Assembly (NCBI GenBank): GCA_003170415.1
Contig: PMZJ01000014.1
Span: 1-64,000 of the forward strand
DNA length: 64,000 nt
Source: Phycisphaerales bacterium
Lineage (GTDB): Bacteria; Planctomycetota; Phycisphaerae; Sedimentisphaerales; Anaerobacaceae
Direction of reading: 5' to 3'
The notes beneath the pieces are model-generated. The model did not search any database. It was not told where the DNA came from and was given only the letters and a program-made list of their open reading frames with translations. The position numbers and the translations under genes are program-made. The stretch's first letter is position 1; every line of letters starts with the position of its first letter. This document shows positions 43,387 to 52,400 of this stretch, piece after piece.

Positions 43387-44660
43387 TTGTTTTGTGAAGC
43401 GGGATTTGCTACTCGGCCCAGGAACAGGATGCTGCCCGTCTGATTATCGCGAATCAAGAAGATAAAGGGATGGTCGGCCCTGAAGACCGGCGAGGGAGTT
43501 GGGATAGAGGTCAGTTTCATCGTCACGCCCGTGGCCGCAGCCGCTTCGGTGCCTTCTTCGTTTACCTCAACGTATGCCTTGTGGATGACAGCCGATATGA
43601 AAAGGTCACGATTACCCGTCATACCGGAAAAGTCCGCTTTTCCCGAAAACGCATCCGGCATTCCCATCGCACCAAGCACCTTGGCCAACTCAAACTCGCT
43701 TGTCATTTTGAACCTTGGGAAAAAGACCTGCACTTCACGTTTGTGAATCCTGGCCAGCCAGCCGGTGAGATTGTCGGAAACAAGCTCTTTTTCAAGGTCT
43801 TTGACGCCATCGGCCTTTTTAGGAAGCAGAACGACCATCGACAAATCGTTATTCACATAAGGCATCTCTAGTGCCTGAAGAATGTCTGTTTCCATATAGC
43901 CGAATTTTCCGGTCTGGTGCATCATAGGGGCATTTACGTTTTGGCCGCCTAAAAGGGTGAAGGGGGCATCCTGTGTTTGTTCGGGTTTGAACTGGCTTTC
44001 CCATTTGCCTTTGAAGTAAATGGCGTTTGTCAGGATAAGCCGGGTCATCGAATCGAGTGTTCCCGGCTTGATAAGCTCCTTTATCTTGTCTTTGGTTTTG
44101 TTTTCGACCCAGGCGTTGATTGTTTTTCGGGCCTCCTCGGTCTGCGTTTTGAAATCAACCTGCTCTAAATTGCCGTCGTAGTTTGTTTTGACGAGCGTCA
44201 AAAAGTCAGGCAGGAATTTATAATCCTTTTGCCCCCACAGCGCATTTGCGACTGTCAGCTCATAGCCACCTTTTTCGCCTGAAGCGTTTAATTGTTTGAT
44301 GATTTCGCCGAATGTATAGTGAAAGTGTGCGATGGAGTGCGACTTTAATTCATTATTGTTGCTGTCTGCGGATATCGGAAATTCGAGTGCTTTTGCCATC
44401 TGCTCTTCGGTTTGACCTTTAGCGCCTGCATAGACCATCGCCAAGGCCGTCGATATGCTGTATGGCGACAGGAAAAGATTGCCCTGCTGCCCTGCAAGTT
44501 TGTTGTAAAGCTCTAAGGCGAATTTGTTATTTCCCATAACAACCCCGTGCTGGCTTAAGGCCTCAGACGAAGAAAGGACCTTTCTGTCCTCGGCTGCGCA
44601 GCTTGTAATAATAATTACGAGCGAAATTGAAATCAGGCAGGTTATTTTAACCGGTTTCAT
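43383..44660 (-). CDS. serpin (serine protease inhibitor family), probable lipoprotein
   Basis: 425 residues. The N terminus is a signal with a TSC lipobox-like end (SLVIIITSCAAE). The serpin core includes NLFLSPYSISTALAMVYAGA, ILTNAIYFKGKWESQF and MVVLLPK. The hinge VNEEGTEAAAATGVTM keeps the small residues needed for loop insertion, so it is probably inhibitory. By alignment the P1-P1' bond is near Thr-Ser (KLTS). The C-terminal HPFIFLIRDNQTGSILFLGR is complete. It would inhibit proteases at the cell surface or in predators or hosts. AGGGAG precedes the ATG. It is a single gene. Confidence 0.93.
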   Translation of the reverse strand: MKPVKITCLISISLVIIITSCAAEDRKVLSSSEALSQHGVVMGNNKFALELYNKLAGQQGNLFLSPYSISTALAMVYAGAKGQTEEQMAKALEFPISADSNNNELKSHSIAHFHYTFGEIIKQLNASGEKGGYELTVANALWGQKDYKFLPDFLTLVKTNYDGNLEQVDFKTQTEEARKTINAWVENKTKDKIKELIKPGTLDSMTRLILTNAIYFKGKWESQFKPEQTQDAPFTLLGGQNVNAPMMHQTGKFGYMETDILQALEMPYVNNDLSMVVLLPKKADGVKDLEKELVSDNLTGWLARIHKREVQVFFPRFKMTSEFELAKVLGAMGMPDAFSGKADFSGMTGNRDLFISAVIHKAYVEVNEEGTEAAAATGVTMKLTSIPTPSPVFRADHPFIFLIRDNQTGSILFLGRVANPASQNN

Positions 44661-44780
44661 ATCAGCGTCTCCCTAAAAACTTCTTATATTACGCTTATTT
44701 GCGGCTATGTTGACAAGTCCGACGTATAAAGATTATAATGATTATACGGTTTCTTGAAAGCAATTATTTAAGGAGCAGCT

Positions 44781-45761
44781 ATGGAACTCGGAAAGAACAA
44801 CCCGGTGGGGAGCTTCAAGAATCTTTTTATTGTTTGCGGTGTTCTTGCAGTTATTGTGCTTGGGGCACTTGCCGCGGGCGCTTTTGGGAAGGACTCAGCC
44901 GGCATCACCAGCGCATTGGGACTGCTTGTGGCGTTATTCTCACTGATAACGCTGGTAGTCATCTTCATGTCATCCCTCAAAATGCTCGACCTTATCGACG
45001 ACGGCAATGCCAGAATAGATAAGGTCGCCGACGAGCTGGAGAAGCTCCGGCAGGTCGTCAATCAGGTCAACATCAGCACTCACGTCAGCGAAATGGCCAA
45101 GACAATCGCTTTCCGCGACAGCGACACTCAGACCCTCAGGGATGCCGTTTTTGACAGGCTGCAGCAAAAGGATTTTGAATCGGCTTACGAAATCATCGAC
45201 GATATCGCTCACAACACCGGCTACAAGAAACTCGCCGACCAGCTTAAGGTACAGGCCGACAAATACCGCAACGCCACCGACGTCGACAGAATGAGCCAGA
45301 TGATAACGCACATTGAGAAGCATTTAGATGACCATCAGTGGTCCAATGCCAGCGAGCAGATTGAACGGCTGATAAAAGAATACCCAACTAACGACAAGGC
45401 CCTGGCGATGAGACAGCGTCTGGTTGAAAAGAAAGAGGAACGCAAGAAGTTACTGCTCAATGCCTGGGACGACGCCGTAAAAAGACAGGCCACCGACCGG
45501 AGCATTGAAATCCTGCGGGAGCTTGACCAGTATCTTACGCCCAACGAGGGGCTCGCCCTGCAGGAAGGAGCAAGAGACGTCTTCCGCACCAAACTGCACA
45601 ATCTCGGCGTCCAGTTCTCACTGGCCATATCGGGAAAACAATGGGCAAAGGCGCTTTCGACGGGACAGGAAATCATCGTCGATTTCCCCAACAGCCGAAT
45701 GGCCGAGGAAATCCGCGAAAAACTCGACGCCCTAAAAACCCAGGCCGAAAAAAAGGCGTAA
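44781..45761 (+). CDS. membrane-anchored helical-repeat protein, unknown function
   Basis: 326 residues. Two membrane helices (about 14-35 and 40-65) are followed by a coiled coil near 70-95 (ARIDKVADELEKLRQVVNQV). A helical repeat region then runs to the end, with TPR-like pieces such as QQKDFESAYEIIDDIAHNTG and WSNASEQIERLIKEYPTNDK. It ends in AEKKA. A scaffold or assembly role in the envelope is plausible. I cannot name the family. The start has an AAGGAGC site. Confidence 0.72.
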   Translation: MELGKNNPVGSFKNLFIVCGVLAVIVLGALAAGAFGKDSAGITSALGLLVALFSLITLVVIFMSSLKMLDLIDDGNARIDKVADELEKLRQVVNQVNISTHVSEMAKTIAFRDSDTQTLRDAVFDRLQQKDFESAYEIIDDIAHNTGYKKLADQLKVQADKYRNATDVDRMSQMITHIEKHLDDHQWSNASEQIERLIKEYPTNDKALAMRQRLVEKKEERKKLLLNAWDDAVKRQATDRSIEILRELDQYLTPNEGLALQEGARDVFRTKLHNLGVQFSLAISGKQWAKALSTGQEIIVDFPNSRMAEEIREKLDALKTQAEKKA

Positions 45762-45842
45762 AGAGTAACTTCGAAAATAACGCGCACAGCGGAAGTGATT
45801 GTTCATTTCGCAGGGGTAATGCGCGGCCCGGCAATCCGACTA

Positions 45843-46388
45843 TTACTGGAAGTTGAACAGCGACTGCGTTTTTACAATCGCTATCTGGTCGGGATACGCG
45901 GCGAAAGTGTGAATGTGAAGCTCGGTTTTTCTCGCCTCGAAATCGACGTAGCAGAATGGCTGCAGGCCGTCTATCTCAAGCTCGGGGAACCTGACGAATA
46001 CGCCCCGGTCCCGGCCGAATCGCTCAAGGTCGGCGAAGCTCTGCCGATACAGATTTACGCTGAGACGCTCAACCTGGAAATCGGTCATATAGCTGACGTT
46101 TTTGCTGAGCGTGCATTTGTGAGAGCGGGGGCCGTGGAACTGGAAACGCTCAATAAGTCCTCGCTCAGGCAGCATCTGGGTCGGTGTGCTGATGACCTCA
46201 GCCAGGCATACGTCGCCCGCGAAAACGCTCACAACATGCGTGCAGCCCGTAACCCAGATAAGCGCCTCGTACTTATCGCTTTTAAGTCGTCTGCTAGCGT
46301 AAATGTTGAACAGCTCCGGATGCAATGGTCTTTGGAATAAACTGAAGGCTAATTCCTCGATGGCTACATTGACTTGCGGCGATTCCAT
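45843..46388 (-). CDS. DUF2617-like protein
   Basis: 181 residues from ATG 46388. The VNVAIEELAFSLFQRPLHPE start, the YEALIWVTGCTHVVSVFAGD strand block and LSVNLYRQSFADLE match my memory of the DUF2617 family (unknown function, about 170 residues). The frame on the other strand (45795-46340) is a shadow with no ribosome site. The C-terminal part has QSLFNFQ. No neighbour gives a functional hint. Confidence 0.7.
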   Translation of the reverse strand: MESPQVNVAIEELAFSLFQRPLHPELFNIYASRRLKSDKYEALIWVTGCTHVVSVFAGDVCLAEVISTPTQMLPERGLIERFQFHGPRSHKCTLSKNVSYMTDFQVERLSVNLYRQSFADLERFGRDRGVFVRFPELEIDGLQPFCYVDFEARKTELHIHTFAAYPDQIAIVKTQSLFNFQ

Positions 46389-46601
46389 AGTTCCTCAGGC
46401 CTTAAAATCTATTGTTGTAATCCGTTCCACAACCTCATTATACAAAAAAATAAGCACAAAATTCAAGCCAATTATCAGTATTGATAAGGGCGTTTCCGAT
46501 ACTTATAGGACGATTATTACACAAACCACGATTTCTAAACGGGTAACAGAAGGGGGGTTTTGATAAAAAATTTTATGGTTGGGCGGATATATCGTAGTTT
46601 T

Positions 46602-47519
46602 TTATCGCTGGAACATCAGGGCGTTAATCAAAGTTGCGATTATGTCGTAAAACGCGTGCGTTCCCGCCGTGATTCCGAAACCGCGTATGGCAAATAATGC
46701 GGCGAAATACACGCCTGCCGTTGTTCGGAATGCGAACTTGGCCCAGTCGAATAAATCGCCCTGGTTTGCCCGCCCGGTCAGGAAATCTATGTGATGATGT
46801 GCGCCGAAAAGACCGGCGGAAACAAGCACCGCGATGATGACAGCGCTGTGCTGATTTACTCCAATCACGTCCTGCAGCAAAAGCATTATCGCGCATATCA
46901 ATATCAGCCGGAACAACAACTCCTCGTAGATTCCCGCGCCGATACCTGTAACGATATCGGCAAGCAGTGATGATTGTGGCTTTGGCTTGGCAACAACTGC
47001 GGCCTTTGGCTGTTGATATTTTGTTTTTGCCGGCGTCGTGTTTTGGTGGGCTGCACACTGCACAACAATCGCCGTCGGCGTAACGTCGTTAATCCGGCTG
47101 TGCCTGGGTGTGGTCGTGCTGTTCAGAAACAAGCTCAGTACGATAAGCGGTATGGCTAACAGAATGCACTCAATCGTCATCGGCAGCATATCGCCTAACG
47201 AAACCCACCATGGTTTTTTCGAGACAAGCTGGTAAGCCAGCAGTATAACGACAACAAGTAACGCCGGTGTCGCCCAGAGAAATTTGCCGCCGAAGCCCAG
47301 GTATCGCAGTAAATCCTGCAGCCAGACAAACGCTACCACGCGAATTTGTGTCTGGCTGAGAACGTCGGTATTGATTAATATCGTCCCCAGCTCATAAAAA
47401 ATTATGAAGGGCAGCAGATAAACGATTGCATAGATGGGCCGGCTCGTTCGCTCCAGATACGAGTCGCGCGTGAATTTGAACCATTGATTCGATGAAGCTC
47501 TTTGTTTTCTTCTTGCCAT
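46602..47519 (-). CDS. CPBP family intramembrane metalloprotease
   Basis: 305 residues with about eight membrane helices. The catalytic motifs of the CAAX/ABI (CPBP) family are present: GIYEELLFRLIL (Glu-Glu), GAHHHIDF (His) and a later ITAGTHAFYDI (His). A loop at about 145-180 with PRHSRINDVT and Gln/Lys-rich sequence is extra. Family members cleave inside membranes or protect against bacteriocins. The target is unknown. Confidence 0.87.
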   Translation of the reverse strand: MARRKQRASSNQWFKFTRDSYLERTSRPIYAIVYLLPFIIFYELGTILINTDVLSQTQIRVVAFVWLQDLLRYLGFGGKFLWATPALLVVVILLAYQLVSKKPWWVSLGDMLPMTIECILLAIPLIVLSLFLNSTTTPRHSRINDVTPTAIVVQCAAHQNTTPAKTKYQQPKAAVVAKPKPQSSLLADIVTGIGAGIYEELLFRLILICAIMLLLQDVIGVNQHSAVIIAVLVSAGLFGAHHHIDFLTGRANQGDLFDWAKFAFRTTAGVYFAALFAIRGFGITAGTHAFYDIIATLINALMFQR

Positions 47520-47629
47520 TCCGTTGGCTACCTGCTTCCTTTAACCGCGATATTTTTTACCGCGGCAAAAGTTTACCTGCCCCTCGACCTAATTACAATA
47601 CTAAATTGATTGACGCGTTTATATTACTA

Positions 47630-47674
47630 ATGTCATTTCGAGCGAGCCGCAGGCGAGTCGAGAAATCTGTTAAC
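47630..47674. repeat. left inverted repeat flanking a GIY-YIG gene
   Basis: TGTCATTTCGAGCGAGCCGC continues to GAGAAATCTGTTAACA. Its inverse lies at 48023-48066 beyond the GIY-YIG gene, and both match the palindrome at 29181. The left copy ends about 35 bases before the gene start. Confidence 0.7.
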
Positions 47675-47708
47675 ATTTGGATAGGACATTTGATAGCATA
47701 ATAGCAGT

Positions 47709-47996
47709 ATGAAAAACTTTCACATTTACATTATGTCCAGCAAAACTGGAACTCTGTACACTGGTATCACAAGTAATATCAAGAAACGTGTTTACGAACA
47801 CAAGAATCATCTTATTCCCGGTTTCACAGACACATATAACGTCAACCGACTGGTTTATGTTGAAATCTTTGGTGATGCCTTATCTGCCATCGCGCGAGAA
47901 AAACAAATCAAACGCTGGCGAAGGGAAAAGAAGGTGAAGCTTATCGATTCAACAAATCCCAAATGGGATGACCTTGCTGCTGACTGGTATTCTTAA
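47709..47996 (+). CDS. GIY-YIG nuclease family protein (UPF0213-like)
   Basis: 95 residues. FHIYIMSS carries the GIY-type strand and LYTGITSNIKKRVYEHKN the YIG strand with the catalytic Arg. AREKQIKRWRREKKVKLI (with Glu) and a WDDLAADWY end follow. This is the one-domain YhbQ/UPF0213 pattern. It sits between two inverted copies of a dispersed palindromic repeat about 350 bases apart, as if gene and ends move together. This arrangement recalls a small mobile cassette, but transfer is not shown here. Confidence 0.85.
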   Translation: MKNFHIYIMSSKTGTLYTGITSNIKKRVYEHKNHLIPGFTDTYNVNRLVYVEIFGDALSAIAREKQIKRWRREKKVKLIDSTNPKWDDLAADWYS

Positions 47997-48022
47997 ATAG
48001 GCAAAGATATTGAAACAATTAT

Positions 48023-48066
48023 TAAACAGATTCCTTGACTGCGCTTCGCTCCGCTCGGAATGACAT
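48023..48066. repeat. right inverted repeat flanking the GIY-YIG gene
   Basis: AAACAGATTCCTTGACTGCG continues to CTCGGAATGACA. Read on the minus strand it starts TGTCATTCCGAGCGGAGCGA and ends GGAATCTGTTT, the same order as the left copy. An inner CGCTTCGCTCCGCTC run folds on itself. Confidence 0.7.
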
Positions 48067-48100
48067 TCACAACTCTTTTCCGCAAAGGTAATTTGAAAAT

Positions 48101-48847
48101 TCATCGCGAAGCCGGCTGATTCACCTCGTTCGCCTCCGCCTTCCACTTCAATTTGCCGATGTCTTCGGATTTTATGAGTTTTACATCACCGTTGTTATAA
48201 AGGACAAATGCTCGCTGTCCTTCGTGATGCTCAACTGTGAAAAGTTCCGGTCCGCCGCACTGATTCCATCCTCCTTTTGTTTCGAAGAGTAAAACCGTAT
48301 CCGGCGGCGAATTCGGCTCACAATTGGGATTCATAGAATAATGACAACGTCCTTTGTCTCTATGTTTGATAGCTGCCGGGCAAATAAATTGTTCTTTTAC
48401 AGGCGAATCAAGATATTTGGCTATCTCATCACACCATTTGCCAGCATTTGGGTACTTTCCTTCATGGTTATAAGAATATAGTAGAAATGCTTTTCCAAGG
48501 CGAGACAAGTTATTTCCGCAACGAGATAAATCTGGAATCATATCGACAGATAGGAGGGCTATAGATACTATTGAAGCAATGATGATTAAGGCCGATATGG
48601 AGAATATCCGCCCTCTAATGATACCCTTCTTTCTTCTGACATGATTATATGCGATTATACCTAAGGCGGCTCCTGATAGAATAGATAAGAATGCTATCCA
48701 TGGTCCTGCTATATTGACAAATTCAGAGTGATCATAAGAGCAAAATGGTGAAAATGGGATGTAAAAACATAGTCCTGTTAATGCCACTAAGAGTGAAGCA
48801 ATAGCCAATTTTGAAATTGGCGGTTTTTTGTTTTCTGTTTCGCTCAT
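48101..48847 (-). CDS. multi-pass membrane protein with pseudopilin-like C-terminal domain
   Basis: 248 residues. Three membrane helices lie at about 14-30, 45-65 and 80-100. A soluble domain follows with NNLSRLGKAFLLYSYNHEGK, YPNAGKWCDEI, FICPAAIKHRDKGRCHYSMN and VLLFETKGGWNQCGG. The LGKAFLLYSYNHEGKYP and CHYSMNPNC-to-LLFETKGG layout is that of the DUF1559/type II secretion-like family common in planctomycetes. The DUF4190-like N-terminal helices are fused to it. Four cysteines may form disulfides. It is the third gene after mfd on one transcript. Confidence 0.72.
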   Translation of the reverse strand: MSETENKKPPISKLAIASLLVALTGLCFYIPFSPFCSYDHSEFVNIAGPWIAFLSILSGAALGIIAYNHVRRKKGIIRGRIFSISALIIIASIVSIALLSVDMIPDLSRCGNNLSRLGKAFLLYSYNHEGKYPNAGKWCDEIAKYLDSPVKEQFICPAAIKHRDKGRCHYSMNPNCEPNSPPDTVLLFETKGGWNQCGGPELFTVEHHEGQRAFVLYNNGDVKLIKSEDIGKLKWKAEANEVNQPASR

Positions 48848-48867
48848 TGGTTTCCCTTTACTCAGGG

Positions 48868-49404
48868 TTACTGTTTCGGGTTAGCCGCTTTCCAGTCATC
48901 GGTAAAATCCTTTACTTGCTCTTTTACGGTTTTTTCGATGGTGCTTTTGGCGGTTGCGACGGAGATGGCGCCGAACCTGCTCTGGCCGAACGATGGCCAG
49001 GTCTGTGCTTCTGTTTTTATAGTTGTGTCCCGCGACAAATTAACAATCTGCAAAAGCGACGACTGAACATTCATCGCGATGTTCAGGTTATCATTAGTCG
49101 CAGCAGCAACTTTGACCACCACGACATAAAGCCCAACGTCAGGTGTAGGTCTGGCAATTTCAAGGCCGGCGCTTTGCAGGGCAAACTCGACTTCCTGTTG
49201 GAGTGCGGTTTCTTTTAGAAAAGGCAGTGTGTCCGGCCCATCCCGCACAATTATTACCTTGACTGCCACGCCTCGCAATCCTTTCAGAGTCGATACCTTG
49301 AATTTGTCTAACTGCTGTTTTTCCGACGGACTGACGGCCAGGACAATCCCGGCAAGGCCAAGAAGAACCGTGATACAGCAATACCTGATAAGCGTTTTTC
49401 TCAT
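48868..49404 (-). CDS. secreted protein of unknown function
   Basis: 178 residues with a signal peptide (about 1-23). The mature part has strands RGVAVKVIIVRDGPDTLPFL, then LQSAGLEIARPTPDVGLYVV, and a helical end IEKTVKEQVKDFTDDWKAAN. It looks like a small alpha/beta lipoprotein-like domain of the curli/outer-membrane accessory kind, but I cannot name it. Its ATG overlaps the mfd stop by 4 bases, and the next gene starts 20 bases on. Confidence 0.7.
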   Translation of the reverse strand: MRKTLIRYCCITVLLGLAGIVLAVSPSEKQQLDKFKVSTLKGLRGVAVKVIIVRDGPDTLPFLKETALQQEVEFALQSAGLEIARPTPDVGLYVVVVKVAAATNDNLNIAMNVQSSLLQIVNLSRDTTIKTEAQTWPSFGQSRFGAISVATAKSTIEKTVKEQVKDFTDDWKAANPKQ

Positions 49405-52400
49405 CGCTTTGTTCCTCCTAAAATTTTTCGGACAAAATTTACAAGTGTCTGTTGCTCGAAATAACTCTCCGGCAGATGCAGATAAATGGTTGTATCGTCG
49501 GCGATGGTGTATCTTGCCGCGACGTTCTTCAACAGCCGTTTCGCGTTTTTAGCCGCGTCCGCCGAAAACGAGAATACCAGATTGCCGCCGTGTGCCACAA
49601 TACGATTTATATCCAGCTTGTCCGCGGCGATGCGAAGCTCGGCAATACTCAAAAGAGATTTTATCTCCTCGGCCGGCGGGCCATAAACGTCCGCAAGCTC
49701 AGTTTCGAGATGACTCAGTTCTTCCGCGGTTTTTGCCACGGCTATTCTGCGATACACGTCCAGCCGGATTCTGTCGGCTGGGATATAATTTTTGGGGATA
49801 TATGCCGCGAATCCCAAATCGATATTTGCGGTCGGTGTCGCCTCCACTGGCTCACCTTTCATTTTCCTTACTGCGTTGGCCAATAGCTCGCAATACATCT
49901 GATAACCCACCATTTGAATATGTCCCGACTGCTCCGCGCCCAGTATATTTCCCGCGCCGCGAATCTCCAAATCACGCAGCGCAATCCTGAAACCGGCGCC
50001 GAGATGCGAGTATTCCTCGATGGCCTTGAGCCGTTTTGAGGCGATTGGCGTAATGGGACGAGACGCGGGAAGAAGCATATAAGCGTATGCCCTGTGTTTG
50101 TATCTGCCCACCCGGCCGCGCAACTGATGCAGTTCCGCTAAGCCGAATCGGTCCGCGTCGTTGATGATTATCGTATTGGCGTTGGGGATATCGAGACCCG
50201 ATTCGATAATCGTCGTGCAGACCAGCACGTCGGTTTGCCCTAACACAAACGCAATCATCGCCTTCTCCAGCTCGTGCGAGGTCATCTGCCCGTGGGCAAT
50301 CGCGACTTTGGCGTCGGGAACCAGCTTCTGAATCTCCCAGCATTTCTTTTCGATTGACTTGACGCGGTTATGAACAAAGAATACCTGTCCCTGCCTGTTC
50401 AATTCGCGGATGATGGTCTTGCGTATCAATTCATCGTTGTAGGTTGTAACGCTCGTAACGATGCTCCGCCGGTCGAGCGGTGCGGTCGCAAGTGAGCTTA
50501 TGTCCCTAAGCCCAAGCATCGCCATATGCAGCGTGCGAGGAATCGGCGTCGCCGTCATCGTCAGGATATCAACGTTTACGCGCAGTTTCTTCAGCTTCTC
50601 CTTGTGCTCTACGCCGAATCGCTGCTCTTCGTCGATTATGACCAGTCCCAAATCCTTGAACTTAACGTCGCCGCTCAACAGCCGATGCGTCCCAATCAGG
50701 ATATCGACCTTGCCCGCCCTTGTGCGGGAAATAATGTCCTTTGCCTGGGCGGTCGTTTTGAACCGGTTGAGCGATTCGATTACTACCGGGAAATCCGCGA
50801 AGCGTTCCGTGAACGTCCGGGCGTGCTGAATGCTCAGCACCGTCGTGGGGACAAGCGCCGCGACCTGCTTGCCGTTTTCGACCGCCTTGAATGCCGCCCT
50901 CATCGCAAGCTCCGTTTTGCCGTATCCAACGTCCCCGCAGAGCAGCCGGTCCATTGCCGTGGGCTGCATCATATCCCGCTTTATCTGCGCCGCGTTTGTT
51001 GTCTGGTCGGGTGTTTCCTGGTATGGGAACGATGCCTCAAATTCGTTTTGCCATTTCGAATCCGCCGGGAACGCGAATCCGCCAATCGCCTGGCGTTTCG
51101 CCTGAAGCTCTAACAATTCCACCGCCAGGTCCTTGACGGATTGCGCGACTTTTTCTTTCTGGTTTTGCCACCGCTTCGACCCGACCTTCGACAATTTGGG
51201 CCGCTTCGGGCTTGTGCCGATGTATTTCTGTACTAATCCGATATTATTCACCGAGACCTGCACCTTGACGCCGCCATCGTATTCGATTGTGAGATACTCG
51301 CCGGGGCCGTCCTTTTCCCTGATGGTCTCGATACCTAAGAATTTCCCTACGCCGTAAGAGCTGTGCACGACGTAATCGCCTTGTTGCAAATCTTCCAGCG
51401 TATCAATCGGCGTTGTCGCACGCATCGGCCTTTGCCTTCGCCTAAGCGCGAATTGCCCGAACAATTCATGATGGCTGAGAACCGTCGTGTTCAACGACGG
51501 TATCGCGAAACCCTGGTGAATGAATCCCTTGAGCAATTTGAATCTCGGAGGAATAGCACCGTGTTCCGCCGGAAGGCGTCCCTCACGGGACTGCCTGATG
51601 ATTTCGCTCACCCGGTCAATCTCCGCCTGGGCCTCGCAGTAAAGCAAAACCTCCTGCTCCTTTGCCAGCGAGACCAGTTCTGCCAGCGCCTCCTTGTGTC
51701 CCGCCCAAAGCGATGCTGCCTTGTGCTGATACTGCTGAACGCTCCTTATATCCAATTTGATAAATTCGTCCGGGTTTTCAGTCGCGAATCGGGAAATGTG
51801 AAGCTGTGTGAATCTTTCGAGTGATTTATGAATATCGGGCCAGTTGTAAAGTCGTTCTTTTTGCTCTGCTCGTTCGAAATAAACTTTTGCTACCTCCTGG
51901 CAGTCCGCCGGCTCATCTAAAATCACAATCGTATCAGCGGGCAGGATATTCAGGAAAAGCTCGCGCTCTTCCTGTTTGTCCCCGCATGTTGCCGATATGA
52001 TACTGACCGCCGATAACTGATGCGTCGATACCTGTGTATCCAAATCAATCGTCCGGATGCTTTCGATTGTGTCGCCAAAAAATTCAACCCTTATTGTCTG
52101 CGATTGTCCTATAGCATTGTCATTCCCGCGAAAGCGGGAATCCAGCATCGGCGCGTAAATATCCACGATTCCGCCACGTCTGGCGAATTGCCCCGGCAGG
52201 TCAACTTTGTCCGTCCGCTCGAATCCGTTGTCAATCAGCCACGCGCTTACATCCTCAGGTGTCGTTTGTTTGCCGGTTTGAAGCGACAGCGAACCGCTCT
52301 CGATAGCCGACAGTTTTGGTATGGGCTGACTTATCGCCTGAACCGATGCCGCTATGATTACGCCTTTATCTTTTTCACGAGATACGAGCGACGAGCAGCG

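Noticed and set aside
45795-46340. Rightward 181-codon open frame opposite the DUF2617-like gene
   Set aside because: It has no ribosome site, and the leftward frame matches a family over its full length.
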